Below are positions 1-7,785 of a stretch of DNA of 64,000 bases, in pieces; positions within the stretch are counted from its first letter, which is position 1, and the number at the start of each line of letters is the position of its first letter. The stretch covers positions 38,424-102,423 of the forward strand of contig CAYJMG010000015.1 of assembly GCA_964371355.1 (NCBI GenBank), written 5' to 3'. A program made the translations under genes and the position numbers. The DNA comes from JACRBR01 sp964371355. Its GTDB lineage: Bacteria > Chloroflexota > Dehalococcoidia > DSTF01 > JACRBR01. A model generated the notes under the pieces. It searched no databases and was not told where the DNA came from. It saw only the letters and a program-made list of their open reading frames with translations.

Positions 1-70
1 CGGCAGGCCGCCGCCCGCTAACACCCCTCGTCCGCTATCGTGCAGCGATATTCCACCACGGAGCGATCCC

Positions 71-1063
71 CTGCGTGCGCTGATTCTCGCCCCGTTCTCC
101 GAGCGGCAGCTCACACGTCTGCGGACGCGCGTTGACGTCGTGTACGAGAGCTGGCTCGAGACGAACGCCCTGCAGGATCCGGACCTCCTGGGCGCACGCC
201 TAGCGCGAGAGGACTTCGACGCGCTGGTCGTCGAAGCCGATTTCGTCTTCCGTGAGGTGTTCGATGCCGCCCCTGGGCTGCGCTTCGTCGGCATCTGCCG
301 CAACGCCCTGAACCACGTCGACCTCGACGCCGCCACGACCAGTGGCGTGGCGGTCTCCCACGCCCGCGGCCGCAACACCAACGCCGTGGCCGAGCTGACT
401 CTCGGCCTGATGCTCTCCCTCGCCCGGCGCATCCCGCAGGCCCACACGCTCGTCTCCGGCGGCGGCTGGCGCGACCCTGCCCTCGGATACCGCAAGCTGC
501 GCGGTCGGGAGATCGCCGGCTCGACGGTCGGCGTCGTGGGCTTCGGGCAGATTGGCCGGGACGTCGCCGCGAAGAGCGCCGCGCTGGGCGCGAAGGTGCT
601 CGTGTACGACCCCTACGTCCCCGAGCGCCACATCACGTCGGTGGGTGCCCGCCGCGCGACGCTCGCCGCGCTCGCGAAAGGCAGCGACTTCGTGACGGTG
701 CACGCCGCCGAGAACCGCGGCACCCGCCGGATGGTCGACGCCGCGTTCTTCGACCGCATGCGGCCCGGGGCCTACTTCGTCAACACGAGCGCCGGCAGCG
801 TAGTCGACCACGACGCGCTCGCTGCCGCGCTACAGTCGGGCCGGCTGGCCGGGGCGGCGCTGGACGTGTTCGACGGCCACCCGCTGCCGCCGTCGAGCCC
901 GCTGATGTCGGTACCGAACCTGCTCCTCACGCCGCACATCGGAGGCGCCACCGCCGAGACGATCGAGCGGCACTCCCGCATCATCGTCTCCGAGATCGAG
1001 CGCCTGCTCGACGGCAAGCCACTCAAGTACTGCGTGAACGCCGGGTATCTTGCCAACCGCTAG
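71..1063 (+). CDS. D-2-hydroxyacid dehydrogenase family protein, altered active site
   Basis: This is an NAD-binding D-isomer-specific 2-hydroxyacid dehydrogenase homologue of about 330 residues. The Rossmann motif GFGQIG lies near residues 157-162 and the TPHIGG motif near 287-292. I place the start at the CTG at 71, because the in-frame N-terminus (LRALILAPFSERQ) looks like a first beta strand and GGAG lies 7 nt upstream. The first conventional start is GTG at 140, which would cut into that strand. Two of the three family catalytic residues are replaced: the Arg of NTARG is Ala (NTSAG, about residue 241) and the Glu of the DVFxxEP motif is His (DVFDGHP, about residue 270). The His of TPHIGG is kept. 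It leads a tight same-strand run with a class II aldolase, so a role in small sugar-acid metabolism is possible, but the substrate cannot be inferred and activity is doubtful. Confidence 0.8.
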   Translation: MRALILAPFSERQLTRLRTRVDVVYESWLETNALQDPDLLGARLAREDFDALVVEADFVFREVFDAAPGLRFVGICRNALNHVDLDAATTSGVAVSHARGRNTNAVAELTLGLMLSLARRIPQAHTLVSGGGWRDPALGYRKLRGREIAGSTVGVVGFGQIGRDVAAKSAALGAKVLVYDPYVPERHITSVGARRATLAALAKGSDFVTVHAAENRGTRRMVDAAFFDRMRPGAYFVNTSAGSVVDHDALAAALQSGRLAGAALDVFDGHPLPPSSPLMSVPNLLLTPHIGGATAETIERHSRIIVSEIERLLDGKPLKYCVNAGYLANR

Positions 1064-1096
1064 CGCGCCGCGACCGCTGCTGCGATCCTGTGTCCG

Positions 1097-1756
1097 ATGC
1101 CGCCCGACTATCTGGCTGAACGCACCGAGGTCCTCGAAGCCGTGCGCCGCGTTGTGGGGCTGGGCCTCGTCGCGTACGCCAGCGGCAACGTCAGCCGCCG
1201 TGTCGTCACGCCGGACGGCGATCTGTACGCCGTGACGGCGAGTCGCGTGCCCTACCACCGCTTCGGCATCGCCGACGTGCTCGTCGTCGACGCGAACGTC
1301 GACCCCGTGGTGGGTGGCGGCATACCGTCGAGCGAGTCGCTCGCCCACATGGCCGTATATGCGGCCCGCCCCGATGCAGGCGCGGTCATCCATACGCACT
1401 CCCTCCACGCCAGCGCCTTTGCCGTCGCCGGTCTGCCGATCCCGTGCGTGCTCGACGAGCAGGTGGTGACGCTTGGTGGGGAGGTCGAGGTCGCCGAGTA
1501 CGGCGCGTCGGCCAGCCAGCGCCTCGCCGACCACGCCGTGGCCGCGCTGGGCGACCGCGCGGCGGTGCTGCTGCGTAACCACGGCGTCCTGGGGGCCGGC
1601 AAGGACCTCGAGGAGGCCGTCGCCGTCGTCGAGCTGGTGGAGCGCGTCGCGAAGGTCCGGCTCCTGAGCTTGCAGCTCGGCGCTTCTCAGGAGCTGCCCC
1701 CTGATGTCGTCGCCGTCGAGCAGAAGATGTACCGCATGATGAAGGGGTTCAAGTGA
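1097..1756 (+). CDS. Class II aldolase/adducin family protein
   Basis: The 219-residue product matches zinc-dependent class II aldolases and epimerases such as fuculose-phosphate aldolase. GNVS lies at residues 30-33, the acidic residue of SSE at 80, the metal-binding HTH at 99-101, and the third metal His in NHG at 161-163. The family cleaves or epimerises phosphorylated sugars or hydroxy acids; the exact substrate is not visible. The gene follows the dehydrogenase by 33 nt. Its TGA overlaps the start of the next gene, so the set is probably co-transcribed. A GATCCT sequence ends 7 nt before the ATG and no clear Shine-Dalgarno is present, so an additional leaderless start is possible. Confidence 0.85.
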   Translation: MPPDYLAERTEVLEAVRRVVGLGLVAYASGNVSRRVVTPDGDLYAVTASRVPYHRFGIADVLVVDANVDPVVGGGIPSSESLAHMAVYAARPDAGAVIHTHSLHASAFAVAGLPIPCVLDEQVVTLGGEVEVAEYGASASQRLADHAVAALGDRAAVLLRNHGVLGAGKDLEEAVAVVELVERVAKVRLLSLQLGASQELPPDVVAVEQKMYRMMKGFK

Positions 1757-2121
1757 TGCAGGTCCCGTCGTTCCTGCTGCGCCGCCTGTACGTGAAGGGC
1801 AGCCTCCGCAACGAGGGTGGCGGCGTGGTATTCGATCTGTCGAATACGCTGGGCTCCGGATATGCCGACCAGGTACTGCCGTTGCGCATCGACGGCGAGG
1901 ACGTGCCACCCTCAACCTGCGCTTTCATCATCGACGGCGCGCCGCTGCGCTTCGACGAAGTATCCGCCGAGCGGCCGATGACGCTGGCGATGAATGGTGC
2001 ACTCACCGTGCGCGTGGAAGGCCGCACGCTCGCGCCGGGCGAACACACCGTCGAGATGGCGTTCATCGTGACGGGCATGGGCGAGATGCGTTTCGACGTG
2101 AAGGACGCCATCGATGACTGA
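1756..2121 (+). CDS. Small beta-rich protein resembling C-glycoside deglycosidase beta subunit (DUF6379-like)
   Basis: A 121-residue soluble protein with no signal or membrane segment. Its pattern (an N-terminal YVKGSLRN strand, then LPLRIDGEDV, then LAPGEHTVEMAF near the end) resembles from memory the DUF6379 family, the small beta subunit of C-glycoside deglycosidases. There it pairs with a xylose-isomerase-like TIM-barrel alpha subunit. No such partner is adjacent here; the nearest TIM-barrel sugar isomerase is about 42 kb away. The start is ATG at 1756, overlapping the upstream TGA; GTG at 1753 is an alternative. Translational coupling to the aldolase is likely. The family call is from pattern memory and should be treated as probable, and deglycosidase activity is not claimed. 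Confidence 0.6.
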   Translation: MQVPSFLLRRLYVKGSLRNEGGGVVFDLSNTLGSGYADQVLPLRIDGEDVPPSTCAFIIDGAPLRFDEVSAERPMTLAMNGALTVRVEGRTLAPGEHTVEMAFIVTGMGEMRFDVKDAIDD

Positions 2122-2992
2122 CCCGCCGCCGCCCCTGCCTCCCGAAGTCCCGCCGATCGACTACGTTACCCGCTGGCACGACATCGTCGAGCGCCGCCGG
2201 GCGCAGATGGACGGCGCCTACGCCGCCAGCGGCATCTCGAACGTCGACTACTGGGGCAAGAGGGCGAAGACGTACCGCCAGGCGCTGCACCTTCGCACTG
2301 ATGAGGATCCCTTCTTCCTGCGTGTACGCGACGCCGTCACGACGAGCACTGCGGTGCTCGACGTGGGCGCGGGCACGGGGCGGCACACGCTGTCGCTCTC
2401 ACCCCACGTGCGGCGCGTCGTCGCGGTCGACCCGTCGGCCGCGATGCTGGGCATGCTGCGGGAGGATGTCGAGTCGCAGAAGGTCACGAACGTGGACATC
2501 GTGCACGCGGAGTGGCTCGAAGCGTCGGTAGAGCCGGCGGACATCGTGATCTGCTCCCACGTGCTGTACCCGATCGCCGACCCCGCGCCGTTCGTGCGCA
2601 AGCTGGAGCAGCACGCGCTCGATCGCGTGTTCGTGTACCTGCGCGTCGACCCGCTGCCGACGGACATGGGGCTCTGGTCCGAGTTCTACGGCGTGCCGCT
2701 GCAGGCCCAGCCCGTCGCGCTCGACCTGCTGAACCTGCTGGCGCAGATCGGCATCGTGGCGGACATGGAGGTGACGGAGCACCGGTTCACCTGGACCTTC
2801 GCCGACCTCGAGGAGGCGGCCGCGCAGGCGCGCAACAGCCTTTGCCTGCGCGAGGACGACACCGCCGCCACCGAGAAGGTGCGCGCGCTCCTGAAGGAGC
2901 GCCTGGTCGCCTGGCCGGAGAACCGCCTCGGCCCGCAGGTCGGGGCCGCGCGCTCGGGCATCATCTCCTGGCGTCCGACGCCGGCATCCTGA
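2114..2992 (+). CDS. Class I SAM-dependent methyltransferase
   Basis: The 292-residue product carries methyltransferase motif I (VLDVGAGTGRHT, residues 81-92), followed by the acidic end of strand beta2 in VVAVDPSAAML. The Pro-rich first 15 residues look disordered. The N-terminal helix with YWGKRAKTY and the C-terminal extension are not diagnostic of a substrate. The ATG lies inside the 3' end of the preceding gene (8-nt overlap), making this the last gene of the four-gene run that starts at 71. A small-molecule substrate is more likely than RNA because no RNA-binding domain is visible. The function within the cluster is unknown. Confidence 0.8.
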   Translation: MTDPPPPLPPEVPPIDYVTRWHDIVERRRAQMDGAYAASGISNVDYWGKRAKTYRQALHLRTDEDPFFLRVRDAVTTSTAVLDVGAGTGRHTLSLSPHVRRVVAVDPSAAMLGMLREDVESQKVTNVDIVHAEWLEASVEPADIVICSHVLYPIADPAPFVRKLEQHALDRVFVYLRVDPLPTDMGLWSEFYGVPLQAQPVALDLLNLLAQIGIVADMEVTEHRFTWTFADLEEAAAQARNSLCLREDDTAATEKVRALLKERLVAWPENRLGPQVGAARSGIISWRPTPAS

Positions 2993-3062
2993 GGAGGCTC
3001 CGAGGGGCCGGGACATTGCTCGGCACTTTTCGTGTTGCGTTCGCGGCAGGCGGTTCTCCTTC

Positions 3063-3216
3063 GGACATTGCTCGGCAGTTTTGACCCTGCGGGGCGGCCC
3101 GGCCGGGTGGCGTTAGGGCTGGACGGCCGTCTCACCACGAGGCGGATCCCGGGCCCTGAGCGAGCGTACGGCCTGGAGGGAACGATCTCCAAGCCTCGCG
3201 GATCACATTCGAAAGA
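3063..3216 (+). repeat. Dispersed repeat, copy A (about 150 bp, degenerate)
   Basis: The gap 2993-3293 contains no gene but holds a copy of a dispersed sequence. Its left end GGACATTGCTCGGCAGTTTT at 3063 and its right end GATCTCCAAGC..CGGATCAC.TTCG at 3184-3212 recur with nearly the same spacing at 43330-43480. A CGAGCGTA block is also shared in the middle. A second left end (GGACATTGCTCGGCAC) sits at 3011, suggesting nested or partial copies. No open frame is convincing inside it. Confidence 0.65.
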
Positions 3217-3293
3217 AAAAAATGCGGAGGTTTGGAGCAAGCGGGCGGGACGAGGGCGTCGACGTCGGTGTCGGACGATTCGGCGCCCGACGC

Positions 3294-4127
3294 CTAGCTT
3301 CTGCGACCCAACCAGTCCCGCACGATGGCTACCAGCTCCTCCGGCCGGTCGGTGGGCACGGAGTGGCCGGACTCGGCGACCTCAGCCAGCTCTCCGGCGG
3401 GCAGGGCGGCGATCATCTCGTCCGCGGTCTCCGACGGCAGCACGAGCGTCTTGCCGCCGCGGACGAGCAGCACCGGCATGCGCAGCTCGGGGAGTGCGTC
3501 CGTCAGGTTGGCCGGCTCCCACGCGACCTGCACCTTTGCGTCCCACTTCAGCAGCAGCCCCCCGTCGCCGTCGTCCAGCAGGTTCCAGCGCGTCCGGTAC
3601 GCCAGGTTCTCGTCGGGCGCCGTCGTGTTGCCGAGCCGTGCCTCCGCGAACGCCGCGTCGAACGCCGGATAGGGCGTGTGCCCCTCCATGGCGAGCCGCT
3701 CCATCGCCTCGCGGTTTGGCCAGCGACCCGGCTGGAGCGTGGGTGGGATGTCGATCGCGATCAGATGCGATACGCGGTCCGGGTGCTGGTGGGCGTAGGC
3801 GAACCCGTTGTGGCCGCCCATCGAGAGCCCCATCAGCACGAAACGCTCGAGCCCCCACTGCTGCCGCAGCAGCTCCAGGTCGTCGACGAAGTCCTGCGTC
3901 CGGTAGGTCGGGGTGTGCTGCGTGTCGCCGTGGCCGCGCTGATCCGGGGCGAAGATGTGGTACCGGTCGGCTAGCGGCGCGGCCGTGTCGTCCCAGATGT
4001 GCGCGTGCCCGGTGAGCCCGTGCAGCAGCACCATCGGCGGCGCTTCCGGCTCGCCCCACTCCAGCACGTGGAACCGCAGCCCCCGCGCCTCGACATCATG
4101 CTCGCGATATCCCGTGGTGGTCGTCAT
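3294..4127 (-). CDS. Alpha/beta hydrolase
   Basis: A 277-residue alpha/beta-hydrolase fold protein. The oxyanion-hole HG is at residues 36-37, the nucleophile elbow GLSMGG at 100-105 with Ser102, and the catalytic His in ESGHSVP near 255. The usual acid after strand beta6, commonly Asp in an RGGxSDVL-type motif, is not at that position: the sequence reads RGGKTLVLPSE, so a nearby Glu may substitute. It is cytosolic, with no signal peptide. Substrate prediction is not possible; related proteins are esterases, haloperoxidase-like enzymes or C-C hydrolases. GGGAGG lies 6 nt before the ATG. It is convergent with the 71-2992 run and divergent from the gene at 4292. Confidence 0.8.
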   Translation of the reverse strand: MTTTTGYREHDVEARGLRFHVLEWGEPEAPPMVLLHGLTGHAHIWDDTAAPLADRYHIFAPDQRGHGDTQHTPTYRTQDFVDDLELLRQQWGLERFVLMGLSMGGHNGFAYAHQHPDRVSHLIAIDIPPTLQPGRWPNREAMERLAMEGHTPYPAFDAAFAEARLGNTTAPDENLAYRTRWNLLDDGDGGLLLKWDAKVQVAWEPANLTDALPELRMPVLLVRGGKTLVLPSETADEMIAALPAGELAEVAESGHSVPTDRPEELVAIVRDWLGRRS

Positions 4128-4233
4128 GGTGAGCCTCCCGTGCCGAGAGCATCGCCGACGCGCCCGTCCCGGTCAATGCGCGCGGGGCTTCCGGCCCTGC
4201 TCCCAACCCCGCCCGCCGACTACACTTCCTCGC

Positions 4234-4283
4234 ACCTGAAACCTGGAACCTCGCCCCTACTGTCCACCGTGAACTGTCCACTG
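4234..4283. repeat. Degenerate heptamer array (CTGTCCA/GAACTGT-like)
   Basis: Imperfect short units such as CCTGAAA CCTGGAA, CTGTCCA and GAACTGT follow one another just before the gene at 4292. Similar arrays occur at 6629-6650, 21940-21969 and 23366-23395, always between genes. They resemble the short tandemly repeated heptamers described in some bacteria; no function is shown. Confidence 0.5.
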
Positions 4284-4291
4284 GAGACGCC

Positions 4292-5425
4292 ATGCCCCTC
4301 ACGCCTGCCGACGACTTCCTCATCCACCAGACGCCCGAGACCTTTGACCGCGTCTACACCAGCGACCGGAACTTTTACGACCGCTACTTCTTCGGCGTGT
4401 TCCCGGTCGACTCCAGCATGCACCTGCTGCTCGGGTTCGGGCAGTACCCCAACGTGGGGGTGATGGACGCCTTCGCGACCGTGGTCGTCGGGGACAAGAC
4501 GCAGTACATCGTGCGCGCGTCCCGCGCGCTGGGCACCGACCGCATGGACACGCAGGTCGGGCCTATAGGCGTCGAGATCAAGGCGCCGTTGCGCAGCGCG
4601 CGCATCCACTGCGACGACAACGAGTTGGGCCTGAAGTTCGACCTGACGTTCGAAGGCCGCACGTTCCCGTACGAGGAGCCGCACTTCGTCCGGACGTCGG
4701 GGCCGCGGCGCGTGATGGACTACACCCGCATGACGCAGCACGGGCGAGCCTCCGGCACCATCACGGTGGCAGACAAGACCTACAACGTGGAGCCGGACAA
4801 CTGGTGGAGCGTGCGCGACCACTCGTGGGGCATACGCCCGATCGGGGGAAGCGAGCCGCCTTCGGCTCCGCCGCCGGACGCGGGGCTCGGCGGGTTCTAC
4901 TGGGAGTGGTCGCCCGTTCAGTTCAACGACGTGTGCTTCATGTACACGCGCAGCGACGAGCCGGACGGCAAGCCGTGGCACGCCGCGTCGGAGCTGCTGT
5001 ACCCGTACGAGGACGGCCGCGCGCCGGAGTCCCTCAAGGTCATCGATCACAACCTCAAGCTGCGGCCGGGCACCCGGATCTTCGACCGGGGGTCATACGA
5101 GGTCGCCCGGGCCGACGGCACGCCGGTGAAGGTGACGATGGAGCCGAAGCTAACGCTGTTCATGTCGGGCGGCGGGTATGCCTACATGGGCGGCTGGCGG
5201 CACGGCCAGTACCACTCGCCGCTCGCGGTCGAGACCGAGACCTGGGATCTCACGGACGCCAACCTGATCCCCAAGCTCGGCTCGCACACGCAGACACTGT
5301 GCGACTTTCACGTCGAGGGCCTTGGCGATATCGGCGTGGGACACGGGATCTTCGAGTTCCTGTCGCTGGGCGCGTACCTGCCGTACGGATTCAAGACCTT
5401 CGCGGACGTGGCTCCGGCGTCGTAG
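4292..5425 (+). CDS. Lipocalin-like (AttH/CrtC-type, DUF7064-like) protein of unknown function
   Basis: A 377-residue soluble protein rich in beta strands and Trp/Tyr. The motif WWSVRDHSWGIRP (near residues 170-182) and the paired layout of two beta-sandwich halves resemble hydroxyneurosporene-synthase/AttH-like calycin folds. Proteins of this group are found beside lipid, steroid or terpenoid catabolism genes; no enzyme activity is assured. No signal peptide or transmembrane segment is seen. GGAG lies just upstream of the ATG. The neighbours (hydrolase on the opposite strand, TIM-barrel protein downstream) do not define a pathway. Confidence 0.65.
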   Translation: MPLTPADDFLIHQTPETFDRVYTSDRNFYDRYFFGVFPVDSSMHLLLGFGQYPNVGVMDAFATVVVGDKTQYIVRASRALGTDRMDTQVGPIGVEIKAPLRSARIHCDDNELGLKFDLTFEGRTFPYEEPHFVRTSGPRRVMDYTRMTQHGRASGTITVADKTYNVEPDNWWSVRDHSWGIRPIGGSEPPSAPPPDAGLGGFYWEWSPVQFNDVCFMYTRSDEPDGKPWHAASELLYPYEDGRAPESLKVIDHNLKLRPGTRIFDRGSYEVARADGTPVKVTMEPKLTLFMSGGGYAYMGGWRHGQYHSPLAVETETWDLTDANLIPKLGSHTQTLCDFHVEGLGDIGVGHGIFEFLSLGAYLPYGFKTFADVAPAS

Positions 5426-5692
5426 AGACGATATCCCTGCGCGTTGGACATAAGAATGCGCGACACCCGAGCAGGGGCTGAGGTCCCGCTCGTGCGCCGC
5501 GCAGCAGAGTGTATGTTTCGTTCTGACGTAATGTCAATGAATCTGCCCTCCTTACTACGCTCCGACGCAACGGTTTTGTTCGCTGAATGCATTACTGCCT
5601 TTGGACGCCGCGGAGGGATTCCTCCGCGATGATGGCGCCGCAACGGCTGGTACGCGGCGACCCCGTGCTCGAGATCGGCTTGACGATCTTCG

Positions 5693-5720
5693 CGAAAGTG
5701 ATCCGGCGCGCTTGGAGATC
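5693..5720 (-). repeat. Dispersed repeat, partial copy (right end, inverted)
   Basis: This 28-bp segment begins CGAAAGTGATCCGG and ends CGCTTGGAGATC. It is the reverse complement, with one mismatch, of the right end of the copy at 43330-43480. The left end is absent here. Confidence 0.6.
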
Positions 5721-5741
5721 GCGCGTGTCGCGTCCTAGCGT

Positions 5742-5766
5742 GTGCCTCCGAGAAAGAAGGAGGCAC
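5742..5766 (+). promoter_or_regulatory. Hairpin sequestering the ribosome-binding site
   Basis: GTGCCTCC at 5742-5749 pairs perfectly with GGAGGCAC at 5759-5766 across a 9-nt purine-rich loop. The 3' arm contains the GGAGG ribosome-binding site of the ATG at 5770. Translation of that gene would therefore require the stem to open, so temperature or protein control is possible but unproven. Confidence 0.55.
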
Positions 5767-5769
5767 GCG

Positions 5770-6597
5770 ATGGAGCTGTGGGGTTGGTGTCATAACGGGT
5801 ATCACAATCTGCCCGCGGCAGAGGTGTTGCGGCGGGCTCGTCTCGCGGGGCTCGATGCGCTGATCATGAAGTACGGCGACCCCGCGTTCGAGCGGGAGAT
5901 CGCGGCGGGCGGGGTGCGTTGGGGCGTCGAGCGGTTTGCATACGCGTCGCAGGCGGCGCACGAGGGTGCGATGCTGGCGGATGCGGTCGACGCCGGGGCC
6001 GCGTTCGCGGTGGCGAACTGCGAGCCCAACGACGGAGGCGGCTGGGGCGACACCGGCGCAGCGGCCGCGATCCGCGCGCTCATCGAGGCGTTTCGCGCGC
6101 GTCAGCCACGCACGCCGCTGTACGTGTGCGCGGATCTCCGCCGGGGGCGGTCGCTCGGCGCGCCGTTCGTGCGCGAGGCGGCCCGGGGCGGGGTGGACGG
6201 CTGGATGCCGATGGTCTATCCGAAGGCGTTTGGGCAGCCGGCGGCGGTGGCGTTCGACGCGGGGTATCCGGGGCCGGAGTACCTGGGGCTGCCGTGTGCG
6301 CCGGTTATCCAGACGTACGACGGCGTGGGCCCGCTCGCCGTGCTGCAGCAGGTCGGCGAGGCGCGCCGCCGGGGCGCTCGTGGGCTGTCGGCGTACGTCC
6401 TCGAGACGGCGACCGACGATGAGCTGCGAGCCCTCGCCACCGCGCGCGACGATCCGGCCGATGCCGCGACGCTGCAGGCCACCGCGCTGGCGTACGTCCG
6501 CGGGGCCGTCGCCATCCTCGACCACGGCGCGCCCGGCGAGCTACGCGCGTGGGCGGAGCTGTTTGGCGGCGCCGCGGATGTGGCGGGTGGCCGGTAG
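5770..6597 (+). CDS. Putative TIM-barrel (glycoside-hydrolase-like) protein
   Basis: A 275-residue soluble protein starting MELWGWCHNGYH. The alternation of hydrophobic strands with helices, and motifs such as LYVCADLR, GWMPMVYPK and APVIQTYDG, fit a (beta/alpha)8 barrel of the glycoside-hydrolase/endolysin type. It resembles in outline the Tat-exported protein at 47703-48833. No family catalytic pair can be assigned with confidence. The ATG at 5770 is chosen over upstream in-frame starts because GGAGG lies 6 nt away, inside a hairpin. The gene ends shortly before the terminator serving tRNA-Phe from the other strand. Confidence 0.6.
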   Translation: MELWGWCHNGYHNLPAAEVLRRARLAGLDALIMKYGDPAFEREIAAGGVRWGVERFAYASQAAHEGAMLADAVDAGAAFAVANCEPNDGGGWGDTGAAAAIRALIEAFRARQPRTPLYVCADLRRGRSLGAPFVREAARGGVDGWMPMVYPKAFGQPAAVAFDAGYPGPEYLGLPCAPVIQTYDGVGPLAVLQQVGEARRRGARGLSAYVLETATDDELRALATARDDPADAATLQATALAYVRGAVAILDHGAPGELRAWAELFGGAADVAGGR

Positions 6598-6606
6598 ACA
6601 ACGAAA

Positions 6607-6626
6607 GGCGCACCGTCAGGTGCGCC
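6607..6626 (-). terminator. Rho-independent-type terminator after tRNA-Phe
   Basis: GGCGCACC and GGTGCGCC form a perfect 8-bp stem with a 4-nt loop. Read on the minus strand the stem is followed by TTTCGTTGT, so it most likely ends the tRNA-Phe transcript. It may also separate the convergent gene ending at 6597. Confidence 0.6.
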
Positions 6627-6665
6627 CGCTGTGAACTGTGACCGTCCACGGTTACCTACGAGTAG

Positions 6666-6741
6666 TGGTGCCGAGGGCCAGAATCGAACTGGCGACACTA
6701 CGATTTTCAGTCGTATGCTCTACCAACTGAGCTACCTCGGC
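6666..6741 (-). tRNA. tRNA-Phe (GAA)
   Basis: A complete cloverleaf on the minus strand. The acceptor GCCGAGG/CCTCGGC has discriminator A and an encoded CCA. The D arm is GCTC..GAGC and the anticodon stem TACGA/TCGTA with loop CTGAAAA gives anticodon GAA. The T arm is GCCAG TTCGATT CTGGC. The length is 76 nt including CCA. Confidence 0.96.
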
Positions 6742-6820
6742 ACGGGTCGTCATTCTACCGGCGGCCTCGCTCTGCGTCCAAACGGCGCGCGTGATCGGCG
6801 CTGATCGTAGCGGTCGTCGC

Positions 6821-6829
6821 TGATATAAT
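6821..6829 (+). promoter_or_regulatory. Extended -10 promoter upstream of the DRTGG gene
   Basis: The sequence TGATATAAT provides a consensus TATAAT at 6824-6829 with the TGn extension. It lies 80 bp before the ATG at 6910. No good -35 box is seen at the usual spacing, as is normal for extended -10 promoters. Confidence 0.55.
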
Positions 6830-6909
6830 CGGCCATCGCAACGCGGCGGCCCGAAAACAAATAAACCTGTCGCTGGAAGCCGGCCTGATCTGCTGAAACG
6901 GACGACCAC

Positions 6910-7779
6910 ATGCCCGCACTGATCGTCGCCTCGTCGGAACCGCGCGCGGGGCGCAGTCTCATCGCCGCCGCCGTGGCGTATCGCCTCGGTCGTGACGGCA
7001 AGCCCGTGACGCTCGCCCGCCTGGGCGGCGATGACGGCGCCGCTGCGGACGCGGTGACGTTCGCGGCTCTGGAGGGTATCACCGCGCCCGCTGCGCCGGT
7101 CGATCCAGCCGCGGTCGCAACGCTGCCAGGCGATCTTGTGCTCGAGGCGCCCGCGGGCTCTGTGAAACAGCTCGTGGTGACGCTGACGGCGCGGGTCCTC
7201 GTGGTCGGCGGCGGCAGTCCCGCGCCCGTCGATGCGCCCCCGGACGCCGTCATCGGCACGATCGTCACCCGCGTACCCGCCGCCGATGTCGAGGCGGTTG
7301 TACGGCGCGCGGGTGTCCTTGCGGGGCTGGCCGAGGACCGCGTGCTCGCCGCGCCCTCCGTCGCCGATATCGCTGCCGCGCTGCGGGCGCGCAGCCTGGG
7401 CAACGGCGACGACACCGTCACGATCGATCGGGTGATGATCGGCACCGTTGCGTCGGATGCCGCGGGGCCGTACTTCGGGAACCGTGAGCGTACGTGCGTG
7501 GTCACGCGGTTCGACAAGACCGATATCCAGCTCGCCGCGCTGAACACCGACCTGCAGTGCCTCGTGCTCACGGGCGGCGGCGAGCCCAGCCCGTACCTGC
7601 TCGACCGCGTCGCCGGCCACCGGCCCGGCGTAGCCGTCCTCCTGGCCGAAGACGATACGGTGGCCTCGATGCGGGCGATCGAGCCGTTGTTCACGGCCAG
7701 CCGCTTCGACGGCGGGGGCAAGCTTCTGCGCGCCGTCGAACTGCTCGACGAAGCGGGCGTCAGCATCACACTGGGGTAG
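6910..7779 (+). CDS. DRTGG domain protein with BioD-like N-terminal domain
   Basis: The 289-residue product resembles the N-terminal half of long phosphotransacetylases and related proteins. A BioD-like P-loop-type domain occupies about residues 1-160 and a DRTGG domain about residues 170-285 (DRVMIGTVASDAAG..., CVVTRFDKTDIQLAAL, CLVLTGGGEPSPYL). The glycine loop at the N-terminus (SSEPRAGRSL) lacks the GxxxxGKT consensus, so nucleotide binding is uncertain. No phosphotransacetylase catalytic domain is present, so this is a stand-alone, possibly regulatory, version. It is preceded by an extended -10 promoter and convergent with the FabL-like gene. Confidence 0.7.
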   Translation: MPALIVASSEPRAGRSLIAAAVAYRLGRDGKPVTLARLGGDDGAAADAVTFAALEGITAPAAPVDPAAVATLPGDLVLEAPAGSVKQLVVTLTARVLVVGGGSPAPVDAPPDAVIGTIVTRVPAADVEAVVRRAGVLAGLAEDRVLAAPSVADIAAALRARSLGNGDDTVTIDRVMIGTVASDAAGPYFGNRERTCVVTRFDKTDIQLAALNTDLQCLVLTGGGEPSPYLLDRVAGHRPGVAVLLAEDDTVASMRAIEPLFTASRFDGGGKLLRAVELLDEAGVSITLG

Positions 7780-7785
7780 CGCGGA

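Larger units (their letters stand above)
5426..5769. other. Intergenic region with hairpins and a partial dispersed repeat
   Basis: This 344-bp gap has no convincing gene. It holds a perfect 8-bp hairpin (CGCGGAGG, loop GATT, at 5609-5628) without a T-run, a reverse-oriented fragment of the dispersed repeat at 5693-5720, and the ribosome-site hairpin at 5742-5766. The AT content around 5520-5600 is higher than in the flanking genes, which is compatible with a promoter region. Confidence 0.5.
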
